From Ilex aquifolium (lineage: Eukaryota; Streptophyta; Magnoliopsida; Aquifoliales; Aquifoliaceae), in contig OX637393.1 in the NCBI GenBank assembly GCA_951799425.1, positions 34,711,244 to 34,775,243 of the forward strand: a stretch of DNA of 64,000 nt. The letters run 5' to 3'. Below, in pieces: positions 21,883 to 34,200 of this stretch; the first letter of the stretch is position 1, and every line of letters begins with the position of its first letter. Below the pieces are notes generated by a model. It did no database searches. It was not told the DNA's origin and saw nothing but the letters and a program-made list of their open reading frames with translations. Made by a program: the position numbers and the translations under genes.

Positions 21883-24321
21883 ATGGAGTCCGTTGTGGTT
21901 AATGAAATTGTGAACACTCCAAGTATTGGTATGCAGCTTGACTCGGATGAAGATGCTTATGAGTTTTATAACAAATATGGAGGTTCGATTGGATTTAGTG
22001 TGAGAAAAGACTATCACAATAAAAGTAAGAAAGATCAAATCATGATTTATAGAAAGTATGTTTGTTGCAAAGAGGGATAAAGAGATGTGGATAAAAGGGA
22101 CTGGAAAGTAATAAAGTCGCGAGCCGAGACACGAACCAAATGTCCGGCTCAAATGTGCATATCCCTCCATCGGGAAATTGGGAAATTTATCGTGGTCAAA
22201 TGGGAGGATGATTACAATCATCCATTGCTCCTTAAGGAATGTGTGCATATGATGTCATCTCAAAGGAAGGTTTCTACTGTGCAAGGCATTCATATTGACA
22301 TGGCAGCGGATTGTGAGATATTACTTAAAGATTTATATGAACTTATGAGTACCCAGGCAGGTGGAAGGAAAAATTTGGGATTCACTCGGCAAGACCAAAA
22401 AAATTACATCCGTGGTAGGAGGCAACGAGAGTTGAGATATGGTGAAGCTGGTAGTTTGTTGAATTATTTTCGGTTAGAAGCGGTTAAAAATCCATCATTT
22501 TACTATGGTATCCAGTTGGATGTTGAGGAGCATATTACAAATATTTTTTGGGCTGACCCGAAAATGATTATTGACTATGGTCACTTTGGAGACGTTGTCT
22601 CATTTGACACAACATTCCGTACGAACAAGGATTATCGGCTTTTGCATGCTTTGTTAGCTTTAATCATTTTAGGAAAACTGTGATTTTGGTGCTGCATTAT
22701 TGTATGATGAAATGGCAGCGTCGTTTCAATGGTTATTTGAGACATTTTTGCAAGCAATGTCTGGAAAGAAGTCTATCACCATCTTTACTGACCAAGATCA
22801 AGCAATGGCTAAGGCAATAACCCAAGTGATGCCGGAAACTTATCACGGGCTATGTACTTGGCACATTTCCCAAAATGCTTTAAAGCATCTAGGGAATATA
22901 TACAAGGATGGTTCTAACTTTGTCACCAAATTGCAAAAATGCATCTACGAATATACGGAAGAACATGAATTGTTTGAGACTTGGAATATTTTGCTTGATG
23001 AGTATAATTTACAGGATAATACCTAGATGAAGACAACTTGGACTTTGAGGGAGAAATGGGCTAAGGTGTATATGAAGAGAACTTTCACAGCAGGTATGAG
23101 GAGCACCCAACTTAGTGAGAGTTTGAATGCAAAATTGCGAAAGTACTTAAATCCAGATCATGATATTGTTCAATTTTTTACTCACTTTGATAGAGTTGTA
23201 AATGATAAGAGATATGTGGAGTCGGAGGAAGAGTACCATGTTAGGCAAAAGTTGTCAAGAATGAAGTTCAAAAAAGCTCCCATGTTGGTGCAAATTGGAC
23301 AATGTTACACTCCTCCTGTGTTTGATTTATTTCATGACGAGTATGATACATTCCAGTGTGCTATTGTGAAGTCATGCAATACTATGGAGCAACAACGTCA
23401 ATTTGTTGTTAAATTGTTTGGAAAAGAGAGGGAGTATTTGATGTGGATAAATGCTACTGAACAACTTGTTAGTTGTAATTGTCGAAAGTTTGAAATGGTT
23501 GGAATATTATGTAGTCATGCACTTAAAGTGTTGGACACAAAGAATATTAAGCAAATTTCTAAAGGCTACATAATAAAGAGATGGAGACGAGATGCAAGGA
23601 ATATTCATACACCAGATTATAGTGTATCAAATGTGGAGGATCCTAAGTTGGTGGCAGCATCTCGTTATAAGCAACTATGTCCTAGAATGGTACAATTAGC
23701 AGCTCGTTGCTTTGATCTTGGACCTACACATCAGTTGGTGACTCAAGGCATTCATAATTTGTTTGAACAAGTGGATAAAATGATTGCATCACATATTGAT
23801 GAAGGTAGTGCTTCATTCGAAAGCACATGTGTGGATAATGAAGGAACGGAGAACGTGGACCCTAACATTTTACGAGTGAAAGGTATAAAAAGGAAGAATG
23901 GTGGTTACAAAGGTTGGGGTCGACTCAAGCCGTGGCATGAGAAGTCATTTAAGAGGAAGAAAGTAGTTACACAACATTCTAATATGTCCAAGGTATGACA
24001 CATCGAACATTGAATATTTTTTTATATTTACTTAACATACGACAAAATTGATTTGAGGATTATTTGTCATTAAGGTACCTTCATCTTCACAACTAGTATG
24101 TCCACAACCATTTTCTTCACAACTAGTATGTTCACAAGCATCCAATACTTAGGTATGTTAGTTTATTCATACATTGATTACATTGATTTTAATGTTATAT
24201 TCTCATTGATCCATTTTAATTTATGTAGGGTATGTCATTTGATGCAACACAAATGCATTTATTCGGTACAGAATCCTCCTTCATGAACAAGAACTTCTAT
24301 GATTTTTTCAAGAATATTTGA
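21883..24321 (+). pseudogene. FAR1/FHY3-type MULE transposase pseudogene
   Basis: ATG 21883 opens an N-terminal FAR1 DNA-binding domain (DEDAYEFYNKYGGSIGFSVRKD, a WRKY-GCM1-type finger), followed by the MULE transposase core (FDTTFRTNKDYRLLHAL; TIFTDQDQAM; YHGLCTWHI) and a SWIM finger (CNCRKFEMVGILCSHAL, about 23475-23525). Breaks, in order: a stop at about 22078 (EG*RDV); frameshifts at about 22643 and 22690, around NHFRKTVI; and TAG for Trp at 23024. The tail fits two further introns: exon ends at 23992, then 24075-24152, which closes on an in-frame TAG at its splice edge, then 24229-24321 (GMSFDATQ...FFKNI). Members usually exceed 600 residues in one long frame. It cannot make an intact transposase. 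Confidence 0.9.
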
Positions 24322-26200
24322 AGAACAAGAGGGAAGTTGTGTTGTTGCTGCTGTGTTGAGCTGGGTTGTTGCTTGTTGGTTTGAGCTTGCTGGCTGTTTT
24401 TTGTTATTGCTTGATGCTGATGGTTTTGCAATGATGTTGATGTTGCTGCTGCAATGCTGGATGGTACTTCAAATTACTGTTCAAGTTTTGAAGTCCAGTT
24501 TTGCTTGATCTTGACACTTTCTTTTTGATCCCTTTGAAATTACAATGTATTCTTTTGTTATGGGGATGGTGGATCTTCTATTGTCTTGTTTTAGAAGATC
24601 AATCATCCCTTTGGAAACACCTATGTACATGAACCCTTTTTCGACTTTTATGGAATTGATCTTACTTACCGAAAAAAAAAAACATCATCCCTTCAATGCC
24701 ATCATCATCCATACCATCATCCAACATACAAAGATTACACATATCATCATCCAACATACAAAGATTACACATATCATCCCTTCAATGCCACCATCATCCA
24801 ACAACCGTTACATTAACAATCCAATAAATGCTAAGTTACACCACCTTCATCCAACATAATGCTAAGTTATCCAATGCACACAAAGATTAAACATCTAATT
24901 TTAATGCAATACCACCATCATTCAACAATCCAAAGTTATCCCACCAACACATAAGTAGCATTACATAAATGAAACAAACCATTACATAATTAAGAAAATA
25001 TCCTTCCCATAAATGAAAGTAAATTGTTACATCATTTTATCATTACAACCACAAACAACTTCACTAAATTAAAGCTAGAAAGTAACATGAATATGGATGG
25101 TAATAACTCAAGTCGTTGCTAGCAGATGTTCACTTGGAAGCAGATGTTCACTCAAGTCGTTGCTAGCAGATGTTTATTTCATTAAGATCACTTGGAATTT
25201 TAGGCACAGTTGTAGCAGATGTTCATTCCCCAAAAAATAGTTTTCTTGTATTATCTTTAGTAGAGCTCCCGTAGTCGAAGATGCAATGTTGTAACCTACA
25301 TCAAGCATAAGTAACTTGCATTAATAATACACATAACTATATTACATTACAATTTAAATCACACAATTTAAATTGCAAAACCCATAACCATAAGCATAAC
25401 AACTCCTTTAATCACACAATAGTAACTTGCAGATAAGGCACCATGGAAATGTCAGCCAATGACAGTCAAAAGGGCTTCTAAATGGACAGGTTATATGGAA
25501 GAAGATGGTGATGATGATTTGCAGGCAAAAAGTGGGAGAGACAAGGCCGATTATATGGGTCAAAGGAACCATAATGCATTCAATACCATAGAGAAAGATC
25601 AGAAGGTAGAAGAAGACATCCACCCTGATTTTCTCTGAACAGACTTGTGGCTTTGCATTATAATGCCCTGTAGATGCTGAATCAAACTTTGGCTGCAACC
25701 CTCCTATGTTTTGTTCAATGGCTTTGCATATATTTCAGTTGCAATGCATGCTTAGTCACATAGACATCAAGGGAAATGCATAACTCCATAACCAAGCTGA
25801 CAATACTATAATCCAGTAGGGATACCCACTCATCAGGAACACTTACTGACTCCTACCCTCTAACTACACAAGCTACAGCAAAAGGTGACAGAATTTTAAA
25901 GCTTGTCATCTGAATAGTTCTCCATTTTATCTCCACCATCTCCATTGGATGTTTAATCCATTTTAACTAGACAATTCTTTGCTAGTTTCAGTACATTTTT
26001 ACAAACCTAGTATGGAGAGTTTGATCAAAAACCATATCCTATATCTATGCAAATACACACATTTCTGACATTATTTGCTTATTTAATCGAAAAATGACAA
26101 GCCAGGTCAGATCCACCATTCTCATCTTTTTTCAACAGATTTAGTGAGCCCTAAATCAAACAAACAGACAAATCAATATTACATACACATACATCTATAC

Positions 26201-26242
<42 letters not shown>

Positions 26243-26339
26243 CGTACCTGGATAGGAGTGGAGAGAAGAGATTGGCGGTGGGGGGGAATCTCGGGCCAAT
26301 ATTAAGCTTTCTCTTTCGGTCAGCCAAGAATGGTGTCAT
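24322..26339. other. 3' part of the MULE, no recognised gene
   Basis: This stretch lies between the transposase gene and the right TIR. It holds a 30-bp unit CCAACATACAAAGATTACAC.. in two tandem copies (24721-24778), a short duplication around GTCGTTGCTAGCAGATGTT (25112 and 25158), and a GA run at 26203-26238. A minus-strand frame at 25408-25698 has no family features I recognise. Some second genes of MULEs lie here, so an unrecognised one is possible. Confidence 0.5.
26203..26238. repeat. (GA)n microsatellite
   Basis: About eighteen GA units near the right end of the MULE, uninterrupted until GAAAGAGCG. Confidence 0.95.
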
Positions 26340-26475
26340 TTAACAATAAATTGGGACTGTTCAAGAAAAATGGAATAGTGTCGTTTAACGAGCAAAAAAA
26401 AAAAGGCAAACGGTGCCGTTTTGGGCGAACAGCAGGGGCTGCTGTTCTTAGGGAAAAGCAGAGGAGCTAAATCCC
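26340..26475 (-). repeat. Right terminal inverted repeat of the MULE
   Basis: Read on the minus strand it begins GGGATTTAGCTCCTCTG and continues through AAAACGGCACCGTTT, a T run, GCTCGTTAAACGACA and TTCTTGAACAGTCCC, matching the left repeat. It ends at the 9-bp duplication. Confidence 0.85.
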
Positions 26476-26484
26476 TAAAACACC

Positions 26485-28261
26485 ATGTCATCACTTTTAG
26501 AATGTCACATCACACCTTAGAAAAATATCCTCTAATTGCCAAATATTCCCCTAGTTATTCTCTGGCAAATTGGTTAGGATTACACCATCATTATGTATAA
26601 AAAGGCAAGCCCTAGGCTACCAAAGACAAGAGGGAAAAAAACATTAATTATTGTAACTTTCTTATCCTCAAGAAATACACAGCCAATGAGCAAGAGCCTT
26701 CATTACAGTGAATTAACTTAGTTATTCAGCTGGGTGAACCACTTAAGTTCTTGTGAATTCTTTACCTGTTTTGCCACACCCCTCCCGAAAGACCGATTTG
26801 GCTTCTCTAGGGCGATGTGTACGTGATAACCCCTACACTTATATGCAACTATGCACAAATTATAAACATACAAGTGACCAATTATTTTACGAAATATCCG
26901 ACATAGTGCACAACGAAGTAGCGTCCTTAATCGCCCCTCTCTACCCTAGTAGTGTTGTAGTGAACCGAACTCTAAATCCCAATTTCTTGAAACTAAATAT
27001 TTTCTCAGTATACTGCGGGTCATAATGAAAATATTAAAAAAAAAATATAAACCAAATATCAATTCACCAAAATATGTTCACAACCCAAGAAAACAAAAAA
27101 AAAAATTAAAGTGTTCTCAAGCCACTTTGAAATCTCAAATCACCACCATATATCAACATAATAAATATTCTGCATGTGTCACGCGTCAACAACAACATTT
27201 AAACGATGTCAAACTATCTAACGACAACTACACAATGTCAAAATTAACAACATATAAGTCATGTCAAGCTATACAACTCTAACAAAGTGGATACTACTCA
27301 AATTGTAAACTTTCAATAAACGTATATGATTCATCATTAATACAACTCAATTCAAATTGAATTTAAGAGAGAAGCCCTAAATTTCAGAGGGAAAATCTAG
27401 TATTTGTATAATAGGGGAAGGAGGGAGAGAGGGGGGTTAAATGCAAAAGAAAACATGTGGTTAAAGATTATAGACAAGCAAAGCGGAGAGAACCAACACA
27501 ACAATTTGAGGGTTTATTCTAAAATATTAGGGTATTTTCAATTTTTATTCAAACTCTTATTCAAATTTAAATTTGAGTAAAAACAGACTCAAAATACATT
27601 TTTATTCTTTATTCGACCTCATATCAAATGAAGAGAAACTCATATTTTTAATCAAACCAAGAAAGACTCAAATTTTCAATGGACAGAGTTAACCTTCCTT
27701 TAAATTTGATTTTGTCTAATTTTAAATTTGAATTTGTCCATTGAAGTGTATTGTGTCAAATCAAATTTTTTTACTTAAATGTTAACTTATATCCAAGTAA
27801 AAATTTAAGTCAATATTAAAGATGATCTTATTAACAAATTTTTGGATAATAGGTTTGGGTCAATCTTGATTTGGGTCTAAATTTATTTTTATTGTTTTGA
27901 TTTGATATATGATTGTGTTTAAGATTAAAAAAATAAAAATAAAATTATTTAAACTTAAATTTGAGTCTAAAAATAGTAACTAAACAGATGGGCTCCATCA
28001 CATCTGTCATCTAATTTTATAATATAAAATAGGACAAACTTCAATAAATTTACGGTCTCAAATAGACTCATCCAGTAATCACCGACTTCCTTTATAAAAT
28101 TATTCTCATTGCACCGTAACTTCGTACACCTTACTGCATGTCTCATGTATCGCTGCCTAAGCTTGGTAGCATGTACGAATCTTTGCTTTCGGAAAAACCC
28201 TATGCTACTCCGGAAAAAGCGTTAACTGAAAGCCTGAAACGATAAAAAAGAACATAAAAAA
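26485..28261. other. Intergenic region upstream of the HD-domain gene, with a possible LTR fragment
   Basis: 26500-26760 looks like the promoter end of an old LTR (ATGTATAAAAAGGCAAGCCC as a TATA region, then a leader ending near CACAGCCAATGAGCAAGAGCC), but I could not define its ends. The rest is AT-rich, with polypurine runs near 27415-27440 and no gene I can support. The promoter of the HD-domain gene should lie in its last few hundred bases; I see no clear TATA box. Confidence 0.35.
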
Positions 28262-31200
28262 ATGAGAATCGGAAGTCGAGTGTTGAGCGCTAATAAATCG
28301 ATTTTAACAGTACCATCACTGCTCGCTTCCTCTCAATTCACTTTCCGATTCAAATCTTTCACTTCTGCAATTTCTTCTTCTTCTAGGGTTTCTCGAATGG
28401 CATCCGAAGCTGCTTCCCCTTCCCCTTCCGCTTCTTCATCGTCAGCTGCTTCATCTGCTATCGATTTTCTCTCTCTTTGCCACCGTCTCAAGGTACCGCG
28501 TTTACTTGTACTTCGCACACAGTCTGTGCATGGACACATTTTTATTGATGAACTATTTCGTTTTCAATTTCATGGCATTCAGTACAATTCTATATAATTG
28601 CTCTTGTTTGTTTAATTTCTGTTCGTTGGTGTGCTCATTTTGAATTTATAGATTCCGTAACTTTTGATAGCAATGCCTCGGTATTTTTTTTCATTGTTGT
28701 TGTTTTTACTTGTTTGATTTGTGTTTGTTTATTTTTATATGTGAAACTCAGTTTGAGTGATGAATTCTGTAAATCTCGATTACATTGCCTCTGGTTACTA
28801 TCCCCAATTGTTGCTTTTATTTGCCTGATATTGGGAAAAAAAGAAAGAAAAAACGATGACAACATTTGTTTCATTTAGTGTGACGGTGTTGAACTTGAAA
28901 TTGAACAGACGACAAAGAGAGCAGGATGGGTCAAAAGAGAGGTTCAGAATCCAGAATCAATCGCAGATCACATGTACAGAATGGGCTTGATGGCTCTAAT
29001 TGCATCTGACATTCCCGGTGTTTGTCGAGACAAGTAGAGTTTTTTATTCTGTTTTGAGCTTTTTGCGTATATTTTGGTATTTATTACTTCTAACTAAAAA
29101 CACAGTAGGACCTGAGAAATTGTTTGACTAATTTTAAATTTTGGACTTTCAGGTGCATAAAAATGGCGATTGTTCATGATATTGCAGAAGGTGAGAAGTG
29201 ATAATTTCAATTTATTGTAGTTATGTTTTCTTGCCCTATACTTGATGAAAAGTAGAGTATGAAAAAGCACAAGTTTGAATTTGGTGTTTTTTCTTGTGTG
29301 TTTGTGAAATGAAGAGCTCGCATAGATTCAGTTGAATAAATATGCTTCTATTCAACATATTCCATTTTTGACCAAGCCTAGGATCATGGAACCATATATG
29401 ATGTCAAGTTCCATTTCTTAGTAGATAGGATTTTTTTTTTGGGATAAGGGGAAAGGGGAAGTGAGTAGATAGGATGACGAGGTGGAAGGTGACTGATTCC
29501 CCACATCACATGTTCTATGTGCATTACTAGTTAATTTTTTTATGGACAAATGCTGAAAACTAAATACATAGAAGGAGTTTGCTTGGGTTCAAAAGTAGTT
29601 ATGGGTAAGAGAGTTGCTGCTACTTTCTAAAGTACTTGAATATTTGTAGGCTGTAGCCAAAAACAAAAAGGTGCATGATGTCAATGCTTTGGCAAGTGTT
29701 CTTCGATGTTGGGATATAGGATACAAAATATGTGGGAAGTGGGATGAGTTCCCCTCTTTTTTGTGGACCGGTCAGATTAGTGCCCTATTGACTAATCCGC
29801 AGATTGACTCGGTCAAATGCACAGATTTTACCATGGATCTGTAGGCTTGTGTATTTTCTTAAATGTTTTTAGCTTGTGAATCAACCATGAAATTTGGGGC
29901 GTGGGGGTCAAACTCCACATTTGAGTTATTTTTCACACCAAATGACGAAGAATGACTAGCACTTTGGTGGTTATTAGAGAAAGTATAATTCATAGTCAAA
30001 ATAAGTATAAAAGAGAACATAAAAATATGAAAGTACTTATATTTTGTAGGCAATCTCCACATTCTTTGGACAATATGACATTCTGGGTCTTGCTTTTTTG
30101 TGATGTACTACTCCTGCCCTTGAGCTGTTGTGATTTCCTAAGTTGGATGGAATTTTCTAATTAATCGAATCTTGATTGTTCTTGATTCTCTTATGAGTTG
30201 CACGGGATTTGCAACAGGAAGGGTGCAAACATAATTTTTTAGTGTTTGGAAGATGGTTTATTTGTCAAAACAATTAAGTTAACTTGACCATCCGTACGCT
30301 ACACTACCTACCTACCTACTTGTGCCTCCTTCTAAACTCCCAACTTTGATTGTAAAATGATTCTATTTTGGCTAGTTTTAAGGTTTCCTTAGCACAGCGA
30401 TAGTTTGTGGGAGTAGGGGACTGAGCACCTCTAGGGGCCTTTCTTTTTTTTTGTATGCTAGCTCTTCTCTAGTCATGTGGCCTTCAAGGTCATAGTATCT
30501 GTGTTAATATGTCTATGTTTCTTGAGGTTGAGTTTTTGTACCTCATTCTTTGAAGTGTTTGAATAGCCATTGTTGGTGACATCACTCCTTCTGATGGGAT
30601 TCCAAAGCTTGAAAAGAGTCGACGGGAGCAGGAAGCACTAGACCACATGTGCAAACTACTTGGTGGAGGGCCAAGAGGTACTGTTTGTCTCTCATTCTGC
30701 CTTGTTCAAGTGAATCCATCTTCTAAGCTGAATTAATGTAATGTTTCCATTTGTTGGTTGATAATTCAATGTTGCTTTGTGCAGCTGGGGAGATACACGA
30801 ATTGTGGATGGAATACGAAGAAAATTCTTCACTAGAAGCTAAGGTTGTCAAGGACTTTGACAAGGTATAATGTACCTGTTACTTCATTACCAAACTGCTA
30901 AGATACTTTGTACTTCTACTGATAATCTATTGTATGCAAACCTGCTAAGTGGTTGTATATGAATACAGTAGAATTACTAGGGGTATCCTTCATTTTTTTA
31001 CTAGTGTGATAGTCATACAAACTTCAACTCTACATAAACTTTCACTAAAATCACTGTTGCTTCTGCTGAATGAGGTTGTTGAGAGGATGGAATTTGCACG
31101 AACATAACACTGTTTATTTACAAAGGTTGGCTGCCTTCATTCTAACCATGATGGCCCCATCTTTTTGCCAACAATCCCATATAGTTGATAGGTCAGATAG

Positions 31201-34200
31201 GGAAATCTGTTCAAATTCTTTGCCCACAAATTTTGAAATTGGGGGCAGTCTCTAAGAAAATAGTTTACAGTGATGTTGGGGCAAATTTTAAAACTATTTG
31301 AATTTAATTCAAGTTGAATATCGAAGGTTGTAGATAATGCACTGTAATGTTGTTCTTTTCTTCGTCTTTTCTTCTTTTGTATAGGATAACAAATCCTCTA
31401 GAAAGCCTTAAAGAAAAAGAGGTTGCAGCCATGGTATGCTCAAAATTTGTAGAAATGATAGAATATTCTTCTTATGATTATTGAGGGGCAAAAATATGGG
31501 GAAAAAAGAAGGCTAAATGGTATCGGACCAAGGTGAAACTGGAATATAAGCTAATGGAAAATACGAACATACTTTCAAAACCAAGAGGTTCGTGTCGAAG
31601 GGAGAAAGCGAAGTACAACTCCCTAAAGTTATATCACCTTAACTTGCGTTATTGTAATGTGGAAAAAGATGGTAAGAAACCTGATTTCACATTCTAGAAG
31701 TTTTAGGCATGAAGTTGAGGGAATGAATTTAGGAAAGTTTAAGTGTCCATTGCACCAGGAAAAAGATGGTAATAAACCTGATTTTGGAGGGCAGAAATTT
31801 TAAGCATGAAGTTGAGGCACAGATTTAAGAAGTTTAGGGCTCATTGCTTGGTGCAGCTGGAGTTTGTAAAGAGCTAGAAGGGTGTTTATTGTATCTTATT
31901 TTTTTGGGAGAGAAGGGGGAGGAGGACATAAGTGAATTTATTTTAATAAAGCATAAAAGTGGTCTATCAATATTTTTGATTAAGTTAGAGTAATTGAAGT
32001 CTTATAGAGATAGAGATAGTAGATGCTGGCAAGATATTGTGGTAATGATTTGTGTATCATATTGCTGTATCCTATTGTACTTGATGTTTTGGATATATAA
32101 GATAATGCACGTGATTAAGTTGATTTATTAACTCCTGTTTCATTCAGGTAGAGATGATACTTCAAGCCTTGGAATATGAAAATGGTAAGGCTAGATTATG
32201 CTCATTGTTTCTTAAGTACTGTTTTCTGCTGTCACCAATATGGAAAAATGAATCTTAGATTGGTTTTCTTGTTTTTAAAATATATGACAATTTATGAAAT
32301 GGAATGATGATAAACATTTACCTTAACAACTTATTTCATTGTCCATCGTGGTCTTTGTTATGGTTCCACTGAACTTTAGTTTCTGATTTCAGATCCCTAG
32401 ACCTGGATTTTAAATTTTCTTTGTAATTATGTCCAGACTGTTGTTGGACATTGAAGTTTTGTCGACAGTGGTTTTCTTGACTTATCTACCTTATTCTCTT
32501 GAACTAATCATTCACAAGGGCTGAAGTTTCATCTAAGAAGCTAGGGGATGTTAGTCTTTGTTGAGTTGGGTTGGTATCAATCTGAACTGATTTCACTAGA
32601 GTTTGGTTTTTAAATATGGACCAGGACAAACTCAAGCATAACTGGCTTGGAATGAAGCCATTCTAGTAACGGTCAGGCAGATCAGTTTCATCTGCTTTTC
32701 ATATTCAGAAGAGCAAACAGAAACTGAATTAGTAGTCTATGTCATATAATCGTTGACAGAAGTCTTCCTGGTCAAAATTAGTGAATGTCAGGAGTGAACA
32801 CTTCCCTAGATAGGTTTTTTATCGGTACAATGTGACGAAAAAATTTCAATGCAATACCACCTTTTCTCCAATTAAGTATTGGACTCACAAAATCCTCTAT
32901 AAAGTTCAATTTTAATATTTTGATCTGAATTTACCATCTAGGCCAGTATTTGTATTTGTTTGATGTGGTATGGCCATTGCCTATGTTGCCGCTATTTAAA
33001 TTCCTTTTAAAGTGTGATTTGTCATTTTAGATTTTACCTTGCAGAAAGACAAATTAGCGTAGGAAGTATACTATTTTTTGGTTTTCTTAGTGTGTTTGGA
33101 ACAAATTCTCTACCACAATGTGAATTGCACATTCTGGGTTGTGGAATTCTATGGTAATAGTTAACAGTGGTAGCACTTTGTGATGACAAATGAAAGGACC
33201 AACTGTGCTGCCCGTATTTGTATGGAAATAGATTGCATTGTAATGACCTTACCTTGTTTACATTTGTAATGAGAAGAGAATTAGGGTTTTGGGAGAGAGA
33301 GTAGAAGAGAACGGGAGAGTGTAAGCAAAATAGCTTGGCTGTCTCTCGCACCTACTATATATATGTATGCAATAATACTAAAATGACCAATATACCCTTT
33401 TTCGGTATACTTATTACAATGATACTCAAACCCTAATGTATTCTAACAATCCCCATATATCATATAATCCCAGCTTAGAACAAATGGTGGTTAAACAAGT
33501 GCGACTCAACACTTTAGTAAACATATCTGCAAGTTGATCTTCAGACTTCACAAATGGCGTCACAATATCTCCACATAGAATCTTATCTCAAACAAGGTGA
33601 CAATCAACCTCAATGTGCTTGGTCTTCTCATGGAGTACTGGATTAGCAGTAATATAAAGTGTTGTCTGATTATCACAAAACAACTGTAGAGGACGTTTTG
33701 CTGCAATCCGATCTCTTAAAGAAAGTACGGGAGCCAAGTTAATTCACTCGTCGTATATGTCATTGCTCTATACTCAGCTTCTGGATCGAGCAACTACAGT
33801 TTGCTTCTTACTTTTTCACAAAACCAATTACCCCCTAAAAAGGTACAATAGCTAGTAGTTGACCTTTGATCCAAGGGAGATTCAGATCAATTAGCATCTA
33901 TAAAACCAAATTAGGGTTTGGGCATCATTGTAAGATGGCAACCAGTAAGAACAACACTCCAAAAATGTTTGGGAACATGCATATAAAATAGAAGTGTTCG
34001 AGAAACTTCCAACAAATGACGATTTTTATGTTCTGCCACCTCGTTCTGTTGTGGGGTGTGAACACAATAAGTTTGATGAATAATACCATTTTCACGAGGA
34101 TAAGTGAAAAGGGGTTAGAACCATATTCTTTAGCATTATTAGATCGTAAAATACAAATTCGACAACCGAATTGAATTTTGATTTCTTTACGAAATGTTTG

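Larger units (their letters stand above)
21097..26475 (+). mobile_element. FAR1-type Mutator-like element (MULE), 5.4 kb, with TIRs and 9-bp TSD
   Basis: TAAAACACC stands before (21088-21096) and after (26476-26484) the element, a perfect 9-bp duplication. The left terminus GGATTCGGATCCTCTG matches the right terminus read backwards, GGGATTTAGCTCCTCTG. Further in, both sides share ACGGCACCGTTT, a T run, CTCGTTAAACGACA and TTCTTGAACAGTCCC in inverted order. The interior carries a FAR1/FHY3-type transposase gene in plus orientation with a 5' leader intron. Such genes are known both as MULE transposases and, domesticated, as plant transcription factors. Here the terminal repeats show it is still in transposon form, but the gene is broken. 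Confidence 0.9.
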
